Origin: Massilia arenae
GTDB taxonomy: Bacteria > Pseudomonadota > Gammaproteobacteria > Burkholderiales > Burkholderiaceae_D
Direction of reading: 5' to 3'
Assembly: GCF_008014745.1 (NCBI RefSeq)
Contig: NZ_VPFD01000015.1
Location: forward strand, 221,113 to 285,112
Length of the DNA stretch: 64,000 nt
In this document: positions 34,791-43,999 of the stretch, in pieces
Layout: each line of letters starts with the position of its first letter
Position numbering within the stretch: position 1 is the first letter of the stretch
Position numbers and translations under genes: made by a program
The notes under the pieces: generated by a model
Seen by the model: the letters and a program-made list of their open reading frames with translations, nothing else
Told to the model about the DNA's origin: nothing
Databases searched by the model: none

Positions 34791-35975
34791 ATGTACGCCA
34801 GCAACTGGAACAAGCTCGGGGCCTTCGGAGACCTCGGAACGCAAGCCCTCAAGCAAATGGACCGCAGCCGCCAGGCGCGCGGCAAGATGCTGGATCGCGC
34901 CGGCTACGGGCCGCAGCAGACCCCGTCGACCGTGATCCTCGAACAGCCTGGCCTCAAATTGCACCGCTACCAGGACGCCCCCGGCGGTGGCCCGGCGGTG
35001 CTGCTGGTGCCGGCGCCGATCAAACGCGCCTATATCTGGGACCTGGCGCCCGACATCAGCGTGGTGCAGCGCTGGAGCGAGCGCGGCTACCGGGTCTACC
35101 TGGCCGAATGGCTGCCGATGCCCGACGGCGACGGCGACGTAGGCCTGGACGACTATGGCGACCGCATGCTGTCGGCCTGCCAGCAGGCGATCATGGAGGA
35201 CAGCGGGCAAGAGCAGTTGACGATCGTCGGCCACTCGCTGGGCGGCATCCTGGCCGCGATCTACAGCTGCACCCATGCCGAGCGCGTAGCCGCGACAGTC
35301 CTGCTCGAGTCGCCGCTGCACTTCGAACAGGCCAGCTGCTGCTTCTCGCCGCTGGTCAACGCCACCCCGCATGCACGCGGCATCGCCGACGCCTTCCGCC
35401 ACGTGCCGGGCGTCTACCTGAACATGATGAGCGCCATGGCCGAACCGCAGGCCTTCCAGTGGGAGCGCATCGCCGACCGCTGGCTGTCGCTGCTCGACCC
35501 GAAGGCGCTGGCCACCCATATGCGGGTCGAGCGCTGGACCCATGACGAATTCGCGCTGCCTGGCCGGTTGTTCACCGACATCGTCGAGTCGCTGTACCGC
35601 AACGACGAGTTCATGCAGGGCCGGCTCGACATCGGTGGCCGCACGATCGGCCCGCGCGACCTGCGCGCGCCGCTGCTGTGCGTGGTCGACTTCCGCAGCA
35701 AGGTGATTCCGCCCGAAGCCGTGCTGCCCTTCCACGAAGCAGCCAGCAGTAAACGCAAGCGCGTGCTCGAATACCAGGGCGACGTCGGCGTCAACCTGCA
35801 GCACGTCGGCGTCTTGGTCGGCCGCAGTGCCCACGCTGCCATCTGGCCGGCCATCTTTGAGTGGCTCGGCTCGCCCGCGCTGGCGAATGCATCGAATGAG
35901 GGAGGCAAGCGGACACAGCCGGCCATGACGGCCAACGCAGGGACCGACACCAGGCCATCCCCGGCGGCGGACTAG
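34791..35975 (+). CDS. PHA-synthase-like alpha/beta hydrolase
   Basis: This 394-residue alpha/beta-hydrolase resembles class III polyhydroxyalkanoate synthases in layout: VLLVPAPIKRAYIWDL after the first strands, AEWLPMPDGDGDVGLDDY, and the C-terminal VVDFRSKVIPP with the Asp and QHVGVLVGRSAH with the His. The nucleophile motif is GHSLGG (147-152) with Ser149 where true PHA synthases have Cys. It may therefore be a hydrolase (depolymerase or esterase) rather than a polymerase. There is no signal peptide, so it is cytoplasmic. Residues after about 365 are a low-complexity tail. No operon partner is evident. Confidence 0.75.
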   Translation: MYASNWNKLGAFGDLGTQALKQMDRSRQARGKMLDRAGYGPQQTPSTVILEQPGLKLHRYQDAPGGGPAVLLVPAPIKRAYIWDLAPDISVVQRWSERGYRVYLAEWLPMPDGDGDVGLDDYGDRMLSACQQAIMEDSGQEQLTIVGHSLGGILAAIYSCTHAERVAATVLLESPLHFEQASCCFSPLVNATPHARGIADAFRHVPGVYLNMMSAMAEPQAFQWERIADRWLSLLDPKALATHMRVERWTHDEFALPGRLFTDIVESLYRNDEFMQGRLDIGGRTIGPRDLRAPLLCVVDFRSKVIPPEAVLPFHEAASSKRKRVLEYQGDVGVNLQHVGVLVGRSAHAAIWPAIFEWLGSPALANASNEGGKRTQPAMTANAGTDTRPSPAAD

Positions 35976-36161
35976 TAATCGGGCACGGGCACGGGCACGG
36001 GCGCGGCGCCCTGCCGCGCCATGCTTTGCACATGTCGCAGCCCCTGCGAACCAAACTGTATTTATCTTTATAGCAATTCAATCGCGCGCCATCTGCTCTG
36101 CAGGCTGGATAACATCCAGTACCGAAAAGCGGGTGAGCGGTAGTGTATTCATAGGCTCCCC

Positions 36162-37625
36162 ATGTGCAACCAAGCGCCACCCGGCCATCAGCCGGCGCCG
36201 CGCCCAACCGATCACGACATGGATGCCATAGAAGCGGAACGCACTGTCTCAGCCCCTCACGACACCCGACCTCGACCCACCATCGGCCTGCGCGAAGCGG
36301 TGGCCGTCATCGTCGGCGTCGTGATCGGCGCCGGCATCTTCAAGGCCCCTTCCCTGGTCGCCAGCATGAGCGGCGGCGCCACGGCCATGTTCACCCTGTG
36401 GATCATGGGCGGCGTCGTCTCGCTCATTGGCGCCCTGTGCTACGCCGAACTGACCACCTCGTATCCGCATGCCGGCGGCGACTACCATTACCTGCACCGT
36501 GCCTATGGCCGCTCGGTCGCCTTCCTGTTCGGCTGGGCGCGCTTCTCGGTGATCACCACCGGCTCGATCGCGCTGCTCGGCTTCGTCTTCGGCGACTACA
36601 TGCAGCAGGCGATTCCGTTGACCATGCTGCCGGCCGGCTGGGGCAGCACAACGTACGCCGTCGCCGTGATCGCCGGCCTGTCGGCGCTCAACCTGCGCGG
36701 CATTCGCACCGGGACCGGCACCCAGACCTTCCTGACAGTCGCGGAAATCCTCGGTCTGCTGCTCATCGTCGGCGCCGCCGCGCTGTTCACCGATCAGGCG
36801 CCCGCACCAGCCGCCGCGGCGACCGCCGCCACCGGGGCATCCGGCGCGACCACCGCCGCCCTCGGGATGGCGATGGTCTTCGTCCTCCTCACCTACGGCG
36901 GCTGGAACGAAGCCGCCTACATCAGCGCCGAGATGCGCGGCGGTCCGCGCGACATGGTCAAGGCGCTGACCATGGGCATCGTCATCATCACCGTGCTCTA
37001 CCTGATGGTGACCTGGGCTTACTGGAAGGTGCTCGGCATGGACGGCATGGCCGCCTCCGAGGCGGTCGCGGCCGACGTCATGAAGGCTGCCTTCGGTCCG
37101 GCCGGCGAAAAAATCATCTCGGTGCTGGTGGCGATCTCGGCCCTCACCTCGATCAACGCCACCATGATCGTCGGCGCCCGCACCAGCTACGCCATGGGCC
37201 TCGATTGGAAGAAACTGGGCCGCCTGGCCGAGTGGGACAGCGAGCGCGGCACCCCGACGGTCGCCATGACGGTGCAATGCGTGGCGGCCCTGGCGCTGGT
37301 CGCGACCGGCGCAGCGCTGGGCGGTGGTTTCAAGTCCATGGTTGAATTCACGGCGCCCGTGTTCTGGCTGTTCTTCCTGCTCACCGGTATCTCGCTGTTC
37401 GTGCTGCGCTGGCGCGAGCCAAACGTGCCACGGCCGTTCAAGGTGCCGCTCTATCCGGTGCTGCCGCTGCTGTTCTGCGCCAGCTGCGCCTATATGTTGT
37501 GGTCGAGCCTGTCGTACGTGTACAGCCAGCAGCTCGGCGGCCTGAACGCCGCCTGGATCGGCGTCGCCGTGCTGGCGATCGGCGTCGTGCTGTTGCTGCT
37601 GCTACGTTCGAAAACTGACCAATAA
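36162..37625 (+). CDS. APC family amino acid permease
   Basis: This protein of about 487 residues has twelve predicted membrane helices. The APC signature GVVIGAGIFKAPSLVA is in helix 1 and GALCYAELTTSYPHAGGDYHYL in helices 2-3; INATMIVGARTSYAMG marks helix 8. It probably exchanges or symports amino acids or polyamines across the inner membrane. The N-terminal 40 residues are hydrophilic; an ATG at 36219 is an alternative start and neither has a strong ribosome site. No substrate can be inferred from the neighbours. Confidence 0.85.
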   Translation: MCNQAPPGHQPAPRPTDHDMDAIEAERTVSAPHDTRPRPTIGLREAVAVIVGVVIGAGIFKAPSLVASMSGGATAMFTLWIMGGVVSLIGALCYAELTTSYPHAGGDYHYLHRAYGRSVAFLFGWARFSVITTGSIALLGFVFGDYMQQAIPLTMLPAGWGSTTYAVAVIAGLSALNLRGIRTGTGTQTFLTVAEILGLLLIVGAAALFTDQAPAPAAAATAATGASGATTAALGMAMVFVLLTYGGWNEAAYISAEMRGGPRDMVKALTMGIVIITVLYLMVTWAYWKVLGMDGMAASEAVAADVMKAAFGPAGEKIISVLVAISALTSINATMIVGARTSYAMGLDWKKLGRLAEWDSERGTPTVAMTVQCVAALALVATGAALGGGFKSMVEFTAPVFWLFFLLTGISLFVLRWREPNVPRPFKVPLYPVLPLLFCASCAYMLWSSLSYVYSQQLGGLNAAWIGVAVLAIGVVLLLLLRSKTDQ

Positions 37626-37677
37626 ATGCCGTCCGTTTTATCCCCCCAAGTCCAAACCTGACCAAGGAGCTGTGCTG

Positions 37678-38277
37678 ATGAACCCGCAACCTCGCCGCCG
37701 TACCCTGCTGCTGTCCACCGCCGCCGCCACCGGCCTGATGATGTTCCCGTTCGGCCGCGCGCTGGCGCAGGCAACTGCCGCCACCGCCGCCACGCCGCGC
37801 CTCGACGTGCCTTACGTGCCGACCCCGCAAGAGGTGGTCGACAAGATGCTCGACCTGGCCAAGGTCGGCAAGAACGACACCCTGTTCGACCTGGGTTGCG
37901 GCGATGGCCGCATCGTCGTGACCGCCGCCAAGGAACGTGGCGCGCGCGGCACCGGTATCGATATCGATCCGACCCGCATTGCGGAAGCCAAGGAAAACGC
38001 CAAGAAGGCCGGCGTTTCCGACCGTGCCCAGTTCCGTGTCGGCGATCTGTTCAAGACCGATTTCTCGACGGCCACCGTGGTGACCCTGTATCTGCTGCCG
38101 ACGATTAATGCCAAGCTGCGTCCGCAACTTTGGAAGCAACTGAAGGTGGGCACGCGCGTGGTGTCGCATGCCTTCGATATGGGGTCGGAATGGCCGGCGG
38201 AGAAGACCGTCGAGGTGGATGGCCGGACGATTTATTACTGGACCATTACTGAAGCGAATAAGAAGGAAGTGGCTTGA
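37678..38277 (+). CDS. Exported protein with class I methyltransferase domain
   Basis: This 199-residue protein has a twin-arginine-like signal (RRRTLLLSTAAATG, residues 6-19; likely cleavage after ALAQA near 32). The rest is a small SAM-methyltransferase fold: motif I DLGCGDGRIVVTAAKERGA (71-89), then GTGIDIDPTRIAEAKENAKKAG and a motif IV-like region. AAGGAG precedes the ATG. A SAM-dependent domain behind an export signal is odd because SAM is a cytoplasmic cofactor. It is about 50 bp downstream of the permease gene and may share its transcript. Function unknown. Confidence 0.8.
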   Translation: MNPQPRRRTLLLSTAAATGLMMFPFGRALAQATAATAATPRLDVPYVPTPQEVVDKMLDLAKVGKNDTLFDLGCGDGRIVVTAAKERGARGTGIDIDPTRIAEAKENAKKAGVSDRAQFRVGDLFKTDFSTATVVTLYLLPTINAKLRPQLWKQLKVGTRVVSHAFDMGSEWPAEKTVEVDGRTIYYWTITEANKKEVA

Positions 38278-38291
38278 TTTAACAGCAGACA

Positions 38292-38311
38292 CGAGCCCCG
38301 AGTGGGGCTCG
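38292..38311. terminator. Hairpin between methyltransferase and DUF6708 genes
   Basis: CGAGCCCC, loop GAGT, GGGGCTCG is a perfect 8-bp stem between two converging genes. No T run is seen on either side, so terminator function is only probable. Confidence 0.5.
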
Positions 38312-38336
38312 AGCCGCAAGGCAACTCATGCTGTGA

Positions 38337-39425
38337 TCAGAGCAGATTGTCTCCATGCTTGGTCAAATTGACGGTTCCAGTCCTCGATCTTAGATTCCTT
38401 TCCTCCTCGACGGCCTCGCGGAATTCGACTCCAGCCGCTGCTGCAGCTCCAGGATAAACGGCAACTCGATCGCCGATCTCGTCGCCAACGATGGCATACG
38501 GATCGTCAACTTCTATCGGGCAGTCCTTCTCGACATCATCTGGCCACACAGGAATTTTACTGGTCCGCATTGCGAAGATGCGAAACAGGCTGGTTAATGC
38601 ACACAACGGCCAAGCCACTAGGTATATCACAAGGGGGACCGACGCGAAATTTGCAAACACTCGCTCTGTGCCAACACGGATGCTCTCTCTCCTTCCATCC
38701 AGAGGCATGCAGAATTGAACCTGGCTTGCAACTGCTTCTGGCCCATCCTCCATGTAACGCCTGATGAATTCCCAATGTGATCGAATGAAGTCGTACTCAG
38801 ATGGACCGCTTGCGCCTGGGTCGATGTCGTTCGAATTCAGAGGTCCTGTGTAACTTAGAGCGAACGTCCTTTTTATAGTCGAAGTATTCGGCTCAAGAAT
38901 ATGCCCGCGGACCTCCCATTCATGCAACCCCTTCATATGGCCGAGGGTGAAATAGATCTCATCCCAAGGCGTGGTACTCACGGTCCCGTCCGTATGGAAA
39001 ACGTGAACGACTCGTTTCTTACGATTGAATCTCATCGGGTAATGCGTGAAAGTGAAGCAATCCCTTAGCAATATCCAGATTCCAGCAAGAAATGTAGAGG
39101 CTGCAATCGGGGCTACCATTAATATTATTTCGACATCATAAGGCAGAAGCGGCCACCCACCGGATTTTGAGAACGCTATGGAAATCATCGATCCCATCAT
39201 CCACACCGGAATCGCAGTTGCGGGAATCAAAAATAGCAAAAGACTGCCGCGCCAACCATACCATTTATCAACAGACTCAAGGAATGTTGAGTTCATTTTA
39301 ATCACACAAAGCTGAAAACGGGGTTCGACATTCAGCCTTTGTTTTTGCGCCAACCGGTGTCTAACCTCCCTTTCACTCAAAGACCGATTGACTTCATACT
39401 TGGGAAACAATCCGAAATAATTCAT
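38337..39425 (-). CDS. DUF6708 membrane protein, T6SS-associated
   Basis: This 362-residue protein has two N-terminal hydrophobic pairs (SLLLFLIPATAIPVWMMGSM, residues ~61-80; IILMVAPIAASTFLAGIWILL, ~100-120) and one near 270-290. The middle segment RKKRVVHVFHTDGTVSTTPWDE is typical of DUF6708 proteins, which accompany large effectors in type VI islands. It may be an immunity or accessory protein for the effector; this is inference. It starts by a 4-bp overlap with the effector's stop. Base composition is clearly more AT-rich than the flanking genes, as if acquired. The effector gene upstream is broken, so this one may no longer be co-transcribed from the vgrG promoter. Confidence 0.7.
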   Translation of the reverse strand: MNYFGLFPKYEVNRSLSEREVRHRLAQKQRLNVEPRFQLCVIKMNSTFLESVDKWYGWRGSLLLFLIPATAIPVWMMGSMISIAFSKSGGWPLLPYDVEIILMVAPIAASTFLAGIWILLRDCFTFTHYPMRFNRKKRVVHVFHTDGTVSTTPWDEIYFTLGHMKGLHEWEVRGHILEPNTSTIKRTFALSYTGPLNSNDIDPGASGPSEYDFIRSHWEFIRRYMEDGPEAVASQVQFCMPLDGRRESIRVGTERVFANFASVPLVIYLVAWPLCALTSLFRIFAMRTSKIPVWPDDVEKDCPIEVDDPYAIVGDEIGDRVAVYPGAAAAAGVEFREAVEEERNLRSRTGTVNLTKHGDNLL

Positions 39426-41023
39426 GAATAAACCCCCTTGAATGCTTGAGTAAACTGCTCTTGCTCAATTTTTATATTCGAATATCGCTGATCAGGCAGG
39501 ACTCCCCACGGACATCGCTCAAGCCAATCTTGCAATGAATCATCTTTAAAAAATTCAATCAATATTCCAATAGCCACCAGTAAGACTGCGAGCGCAAGCG
39601 TTATCGGAAACGCCGCTCCGAAAAGAACTGCTACCGTCATGCTTAAACCTAAGCCCGCCGATATCGCATAAGCAACAGCGAGCAGGCCAGAGCCGTTCTC
39701 GCTAATCACCTGTCCAATCTTAACTACATCTAATACCGCGAAGATAAGGCCTGCCGCCAAACCGGCACCTTTTCCAATAAACATCAGCGCCCTAGCCGTT
39801 AGTGACGCAAACTTTTGCCCAAAGCAAAGCCCCTGACGTGCACGCGATTCCAGTGCGTTACTTATCACTTCAGATGTAGTCCCCACTAAGCCGCCAATTG
39901 CTGCCATCCGCCGCAAACGGGCGTCTAGCCTTTCATTGGAAAGGCTCGTTTCCTCATCCTCATACAGCTTTGTCAAACAAACAGTCTGCAGGATTGCTGT
40001 CACAACTCCCCATCGAACTTTTTGATTAATTATCGATCGCCAGCGTTCTAAGCGAAGTGATTCCAATTGCTCCACCGATCGCAAACTAGATTTCAGCTGT
40101 GCTTCTTGTGCAACTCGACTCATACCGCCGGGCAGGTTCTCGATAGAGGCGCTATCGGCGCTAACCACCCAACGCAATTTTCTGCATCCTTCAACCCTCA
40201 TGCCACGTATTCGCAGGCGCTCCAACTCGAGGCTTACTGCCACGCGCAGTTGGTTCTCGCTGATCACCGCACCACTCGTCCTTATCATCTGCTTTGCGAG
40301 ATACCTCACAAACTGCGAACGTTTTCCACGGACTTCGAATACGGTGACGGCATCCCCAGAGATGAACCCCAACATCATCAAGGCCTTATGAAAGCCGGGT
40401 CGGCCATCCACGACTTTACCCAGGATCCGGGCCACTGGGCCAGATATTTGCGCAATATACAGTGCAAGCCCATTTTTGGAATTATCATCCAGCGCTTCCA
40501 TTGCAGCCTTGTAAACTTCGAACAGACTGTCCCACGGTATTTGCCGACTATCGAGAGCGATTTTTGAAGACTCCTCTATCGACTCAGCAACTGCAGACTG
40601 GTTAAGGATAGACGCCCTCAAAAGAACATTCTTTCTATCTTGAAAATTGCCCTGAAGGAGTTCTACATATAATTTATTGCAGCAGGCTTTATCCTGTGTT
40701 CCGGCAAGACAGCTGGTCACCACATTGGTATAAGCCACTCCACACAGAGCATTGGACGGATCATAATTAAATTCAAAATAATCCGTGAATGTCGCGCTCT
40801 TGAACCACTCCACATGGCGTAGAGCCAATGGCGCAATGGATTGCTGATCGAATGCCTTGAGCTTCGCATCGAATTGCACCCGCCATCTCTGACGAGCGGT
40901 GTCATCGAACTTCCTGTCGTATTTCGACCATGCGGACGCTGTAGCTCGGTCAAGCTCATCAGCCGTGACCTCTCGCACCTTCGAGGTCTTGTTACGTGTT
41001 GACTCCGACAGAACATGTCCTAG
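39422..41023 (-). pseudogene. C-terminal part of T6SS BTH_I2691-like effector, cut off by an IS element
   Basis: This is the 3' portion of a gene interrupted at 41020-41023. The remaining open frame (a possible GTG restart at 40978) encodes about 518 residues: a largely helical soluble region, then several hydrophobic segments near the C-terminus (GAGLAAGLIFAVLDVV, GLGLSMTVAVLFGAAF, LALAVLLVAIGILIEFF), as in membrane-acting effectors of the BTH_I2691 family. The frame continues past 40978 to the insertion point with no stop and joins the N-terminal part at 42239 exactly when the element and one CTAG are removed. It is AT-rich compared with the window. Without a promoter and N-terminus it is probably not functional. 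Confidence 0.8.
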
Positions 41024-41040
41024 GGAAGCGCTGATCTATT
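41024..41040 (+). repeat. Left inverted repeat of the IS5-family element
   Basis: GGAAGCGCTGATCTATT; pairs with the right end with one mismatch. The CTAG target copy precedes it. Confidence 0.93.
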
Positions 41041-41111
41041 CGCCGGCAACCGCTCCGGCGACGCTGCCCGTCTGAGATAATTTCGCCTCACCCAACACCG
41101 CCCTGTCGATC

Positions 41112-42095
41112 ATGCAGAAGAGCTTCTCCGACCTCGAGTACGCTAACAAAAAGAAGCTGACGCGGCGCGACCGCTTTCTTGCGGAGATCGACAGTGCTAC
41201 GCCATGGGGCAAGCTGCATCAAGAAATCGAACCCTTTTATCCGAAGGTCAAAGGCGCTGGCCGTCCGCCGATTGGTCTGGCGCGCATGCTGCGCATGTAC
41301 GTGGCCCAACAGTGCTTTGGCTTGTCGGACGAAGGCATTGAGGACGCGATCTATGACAGCCAGGCGATTCGTGGTTTCGTCGGCGTTGACCTCAACCGCG
41401 AATCCGCACCCGACGCGACGACATTGCTGAAGTTCAGGCATCTGCTTGAAGCCAATGGACTGACAAAGAAGATCTTCGACACGATCAACGCTCATCTCGC
41501 CGAGAAGGGTTTGATGATGCGCGAGGGGACCATCGTCGATGCCACTTTGATCGCGGCGCCACCGTCCACGAAGAACAAGGACGGCGAGCGCGATCCGGAA
41601 ATGCACCAGTCGAAGAAGGGTAACGACTGGCACTTTGGGATGAAAGCCCATGTGGGCGTGGATGCTGCATCCGGTCTCGTGCATACCGTCATCGGCACGG
41701 CTGGCAACGTCTCCGACGTTACGCAAGCCGGTGCGCTGTTGCACGGCGACGAGTCTGCGGCGCTCGGCGATGCAGGCTACCAGGGTGTTGAAAAACGCTC
41801 GGAGAATCAAGGCAAGTCGGTCACCTGGCACATCGCCATGAAGCGATCCAAACGCAAGGCGCTGCCGAAGAACAAGGTCGGTCGCATGCTCGAAAAACTT
41901 GAGCATCTCAAAGCCAGTGTGCGTGCGAAAGTCGAGCATCCGTTCCACGTCATCAAGAACCTGTTTCGTCATCGGAAGACGCGCTATCGCGGCTTGGCCA
42001 AAAACACTGCTCAGCTGTTCACGCTGTTCGGCTTCGCCAATCTGGTGCTGGCCGGTCGGCGATTTGCGATCACTGAATCCCGACGTGCGTCCTGA
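41112..42095 (+). CDS. IS5-family transposase
   Basis: This 327-residue DDE transposase has an N-terminal DUF772-type domain (GAGRPPIGLARMLRMYVAQQ, GLSDEGIEDAIYDS) and a catalytic domain with Asp in TIVDATLIAAP, Asp in ALGDAGYQGVEKR and Glu in RAKVEHPFHVIKNLF. The reading frame is full length with no frameshift, so the element may still be active. Confidence 0.95.
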   Translation: MQKSFSDLEYANKKKLTRRDRFLAEIDSATPWGKLHQEIEPFYPKVKGAGRPPIGLARMLRMYVAQQCFGLSDEGIEDAIYDSQAIRGFVGVDLNRESAPDATTLLKFRHLLEANGLTKKIFDTINAHLAEKGLMMREGTIVDATLIAAPPSTKNKDGERDPEMHQSKKGNDWHFGMKAHVGVDAASGLVHTVIGTAGNVSDVTQAGALLHGDESAALGDAGYQGVEKRSENQGKSVTWHIAMKRSKRKALPKNKVGRMLEKLEHLKASVRAKVEHPFHVIKNLFRHRKTRYRGLAKNTAQLFTLFGFANLVLAGRRFAITESRRAS

Positions 42096-42221
42096 GCGCC
42101 GGAAAGTCTAAAGAAACCGACCAATCCGCTGAAAAACCGCCGTCCCGAGCAAGAAAAATACGCATCTCAAAATGTCGGGGCGGTCTTGCCGCCAAAAACT
42201 GGGGCCGCGCTGAAAATCGTC

Positions 42222-42238
42222 AATTGATCAGCGCTTCC
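42222..42238 (-). repeat. Right inverted repeat of the IS5-family element
   Basis: Complement reads GGAAGCGCTGATCAATT. The second CTAG follows at 42239-42242. Confidence 0.93.
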
Positions 42239-43121
42239 CTAGTGGGTTTATCGCTTCCATTTTCGACGCCGCCATCCGTGCAGCCTCGATCTCTTCCGTT
42301 TCAGCCCTGCCAATGATCGAACTTTTAATCTGATCGATTCCCGCACTTGCAGCAAGATTCCTCTGATCTGTAGGATTTTTCACTAGGAACGACTCAAGCA
42401 GATGGGTCATCAGGAAGGCAAGCTCCTGTACTATTCCGGCTGGGTCAGGCACCGTGACAATCAATCCTCTTCCTGCCTGTATGCCCTCGAACTCCTTCAC
42501 CAGCTTCTCGCCGCCGCCGAAGCACGCACAATATCGGAATGGACTGGCATCGATCAGCGGCTTGATACGAGGCGACGGCAGCGAATACTCCGCCACGACC
42601 GCATCCACCTTCCGGATCGGATCGTGCGGCCCGCTCTTCCCCGCCATGACGCTGCGGACATCTACTTCCACCATATGACGCCTGCGAACCTCCCGGTCCT
42701 CGTTAGCCTTGCGCACCTTTTCGGTCCACAGAGTGTCGCTGAACCCGATCCATACCGAGGTCGCATTGCGTGGATCGGAAATCGTGATACAGCCAGCAGC
42801 TTCGCGATGGCCATCGATCGTGCAATAAAAAGGTCCAGTTGGAGTGAGCAGCGGCGAGAGAATCGACGTCAGCGAAAGCTTGTAGAAAAGCGCCTCGGGT
42901 GTCACGAAGTAGCAATCCCACCTCCGCCTGGCTTCGTCATATACGTTGACGTAGCCACTGCGCAGCAACCGCTTGGTATAGTAGGCAGTCGTGGATGGCA
43001 ATGCTATCGACGGGCCTTTTGCAGCCGGAACCCCTGAGCCCGAAGGCGCCACTGCATCACGCACGAGCAATAGAGGCAATCCCCGCTTGTCGCAGAACTC
43101 GCATTTCTTTGGCACTTGCAT
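42228..43121 (-). pseudogene. N-terminal part of T6SS BTH_I2691-like effector, truncated by an IS element
   Basis: This part encodes about 297 residues and ends at a stop inside the right IS repeat. The start at 43121 has GGAG at good spacing and lies 19 bp after the DUF4123 adaptor gene. The N-terminal CEFCDKRGLPLLLVRDAVA (Cys7 and Cys10) is the hallmark of BTH_I2691-family effectors loaded on VgrG through a DUF4123 adaptor. Joined to the downstream part the protein would be 826 residues. As it stands, the native sequence ends at INPL, followed by GKR read largely from the element, and then stops. A short fragment could still be made and loaded, but would lack the membrane region. Confidence 0.85.
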
Positions 43122-43140
43122 GACAGTCTCCGGTTTGTAC

Positions 43141-43986
43141 CTACTTATCGCTCCGCAGAGCGCGCCAGACATCGGGGTCGATCAGTGCGAAATGGTCTGA
43201 CAGATAGGAATCGTGGCAGCTTGACGCATGCCGCCTTATGGCGGCAGCGACGCAGGGCTCATCATCGAAACTGGCGCGGCAAACGAGGGCCCGAAACGCG
43301 AACTCGGTGAGATCCTCGGCCTCCCGCAGTCCATATCGCGACACCGCACGATCCAGCGCCTCCTCGGCTGCCTCGCTACACATATCCACCTGTGCGGCAT
43401 CCCCTGTACCCGCACGTTGAAGTGCACGATTCACGACCCCTATTCGCCCGATGCGTGCCCAATCCCTGTGCGCGGGGCCTTCGTTTGCACGGTTCGAGCC
43501 AGGCTGCTGGGCTCTCGATCTGATCTCACGCTCCACCCATTCACCACCGATCCGATAGGCGATGGCCTCGACGCGCCCGAACAAGTCGCGACACTGTGCA
43601 GGAGAAAGGATGCGAAACAGCTGATGTAATACCCGGGGGTCATGCACACGTAGCCAGACAAGACCTCCGCCATAAGGGCGCGCGAGCTGCACGGCATTCC
43701 ATCGACGCTCGACTTCGGCCATGCCTATCGTCGCCTTCAGCATCACTGCCACAAGCGGCGTTCTCATTTCGGGAGCAGCGGCATCGTTACCAGCAATGAG
43801 CGTTTCCAGCTCTGATTCGCTTGCAGACCTCAGGTCGACCAGGGCAGGCATCAGGTGCGCGCTGCCTGCCAATCTTCGCGGCACCAGCGGCGCGACACGC
43901 ACTCCCTTCGGGACAAGTGCGAGCATCGCGGCATCGACCACGCCGTATGCATGGCCCCTGACAAACTCATTCATATGCGTCGCCAT
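43141..43986 (-). CDS. DUF4123 T6SS adaptor/chaperone
   Basis: This is a protein of about 281 residues with the DUF4123 fold, seen in YGVVDAAMLALVPKGV at the N-terminus and LVWLRVHDPRVLHQLFRILSPAQCRDLFGRVEAI in the middle. Such proteins hold an effector on its VgrG tip. The chosen ATG at 43986 lies 13 bp after the vgrG stop; longer frames run back into vgrG. The effector gene starts 19 bp downstream, so vgrG, adaptor and effector were one transcription unit. With the effector broken, this adaptor has lost its likely client. Confidence 0.85.
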   Translation of the reverse strand: MATHMNEFVRGHAYGVVDAAMLALVPKGVRVAPLVPRRLAGSAHLMPALVDLRSASESELETLIAGNDAAAPEMRTPLVAVMLKATIGMAEVERRWNAVQLARPYGGGLVWLRVHDPRVLHQLFRILSPAQCRDLFGRVEAIAYRIGGEWVEREIRSRAQQPGSNRANEGPAHRDWARIGRIGVVNRALQRAGTGDAAQVDMCSEAAEEALDRAVSRYGLREAEDLTEFAFRALVCRASFDDEPCVAAAIRRHASSCHDSYLSDHFALIDPDVWRALRSDK

Positions 43987-43999
43987 GGCGTCTTCCAAG

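Larger units (their letters stand above)
41024..42238 (+). mobile_element. Complete IS5-family insertion sequence
   Basis: This 1,215-bp element is bounded by inverted repeats GGAAGCGCTGATCTATT (41024-41040) and its complement at 42222-42238, matching at 16 of 17 positions. A 4-bp direct repeat, CTAG, flanks it at 41020-41023 and 42239-42242, which fits the YTAR target of IS5-group elements. It carries one intact transposase gene. It is inserted in the antisense direction within the T6SS effector gene. Intact ends and an exact target duplication suggest a recent event. Confidence 0.95.
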
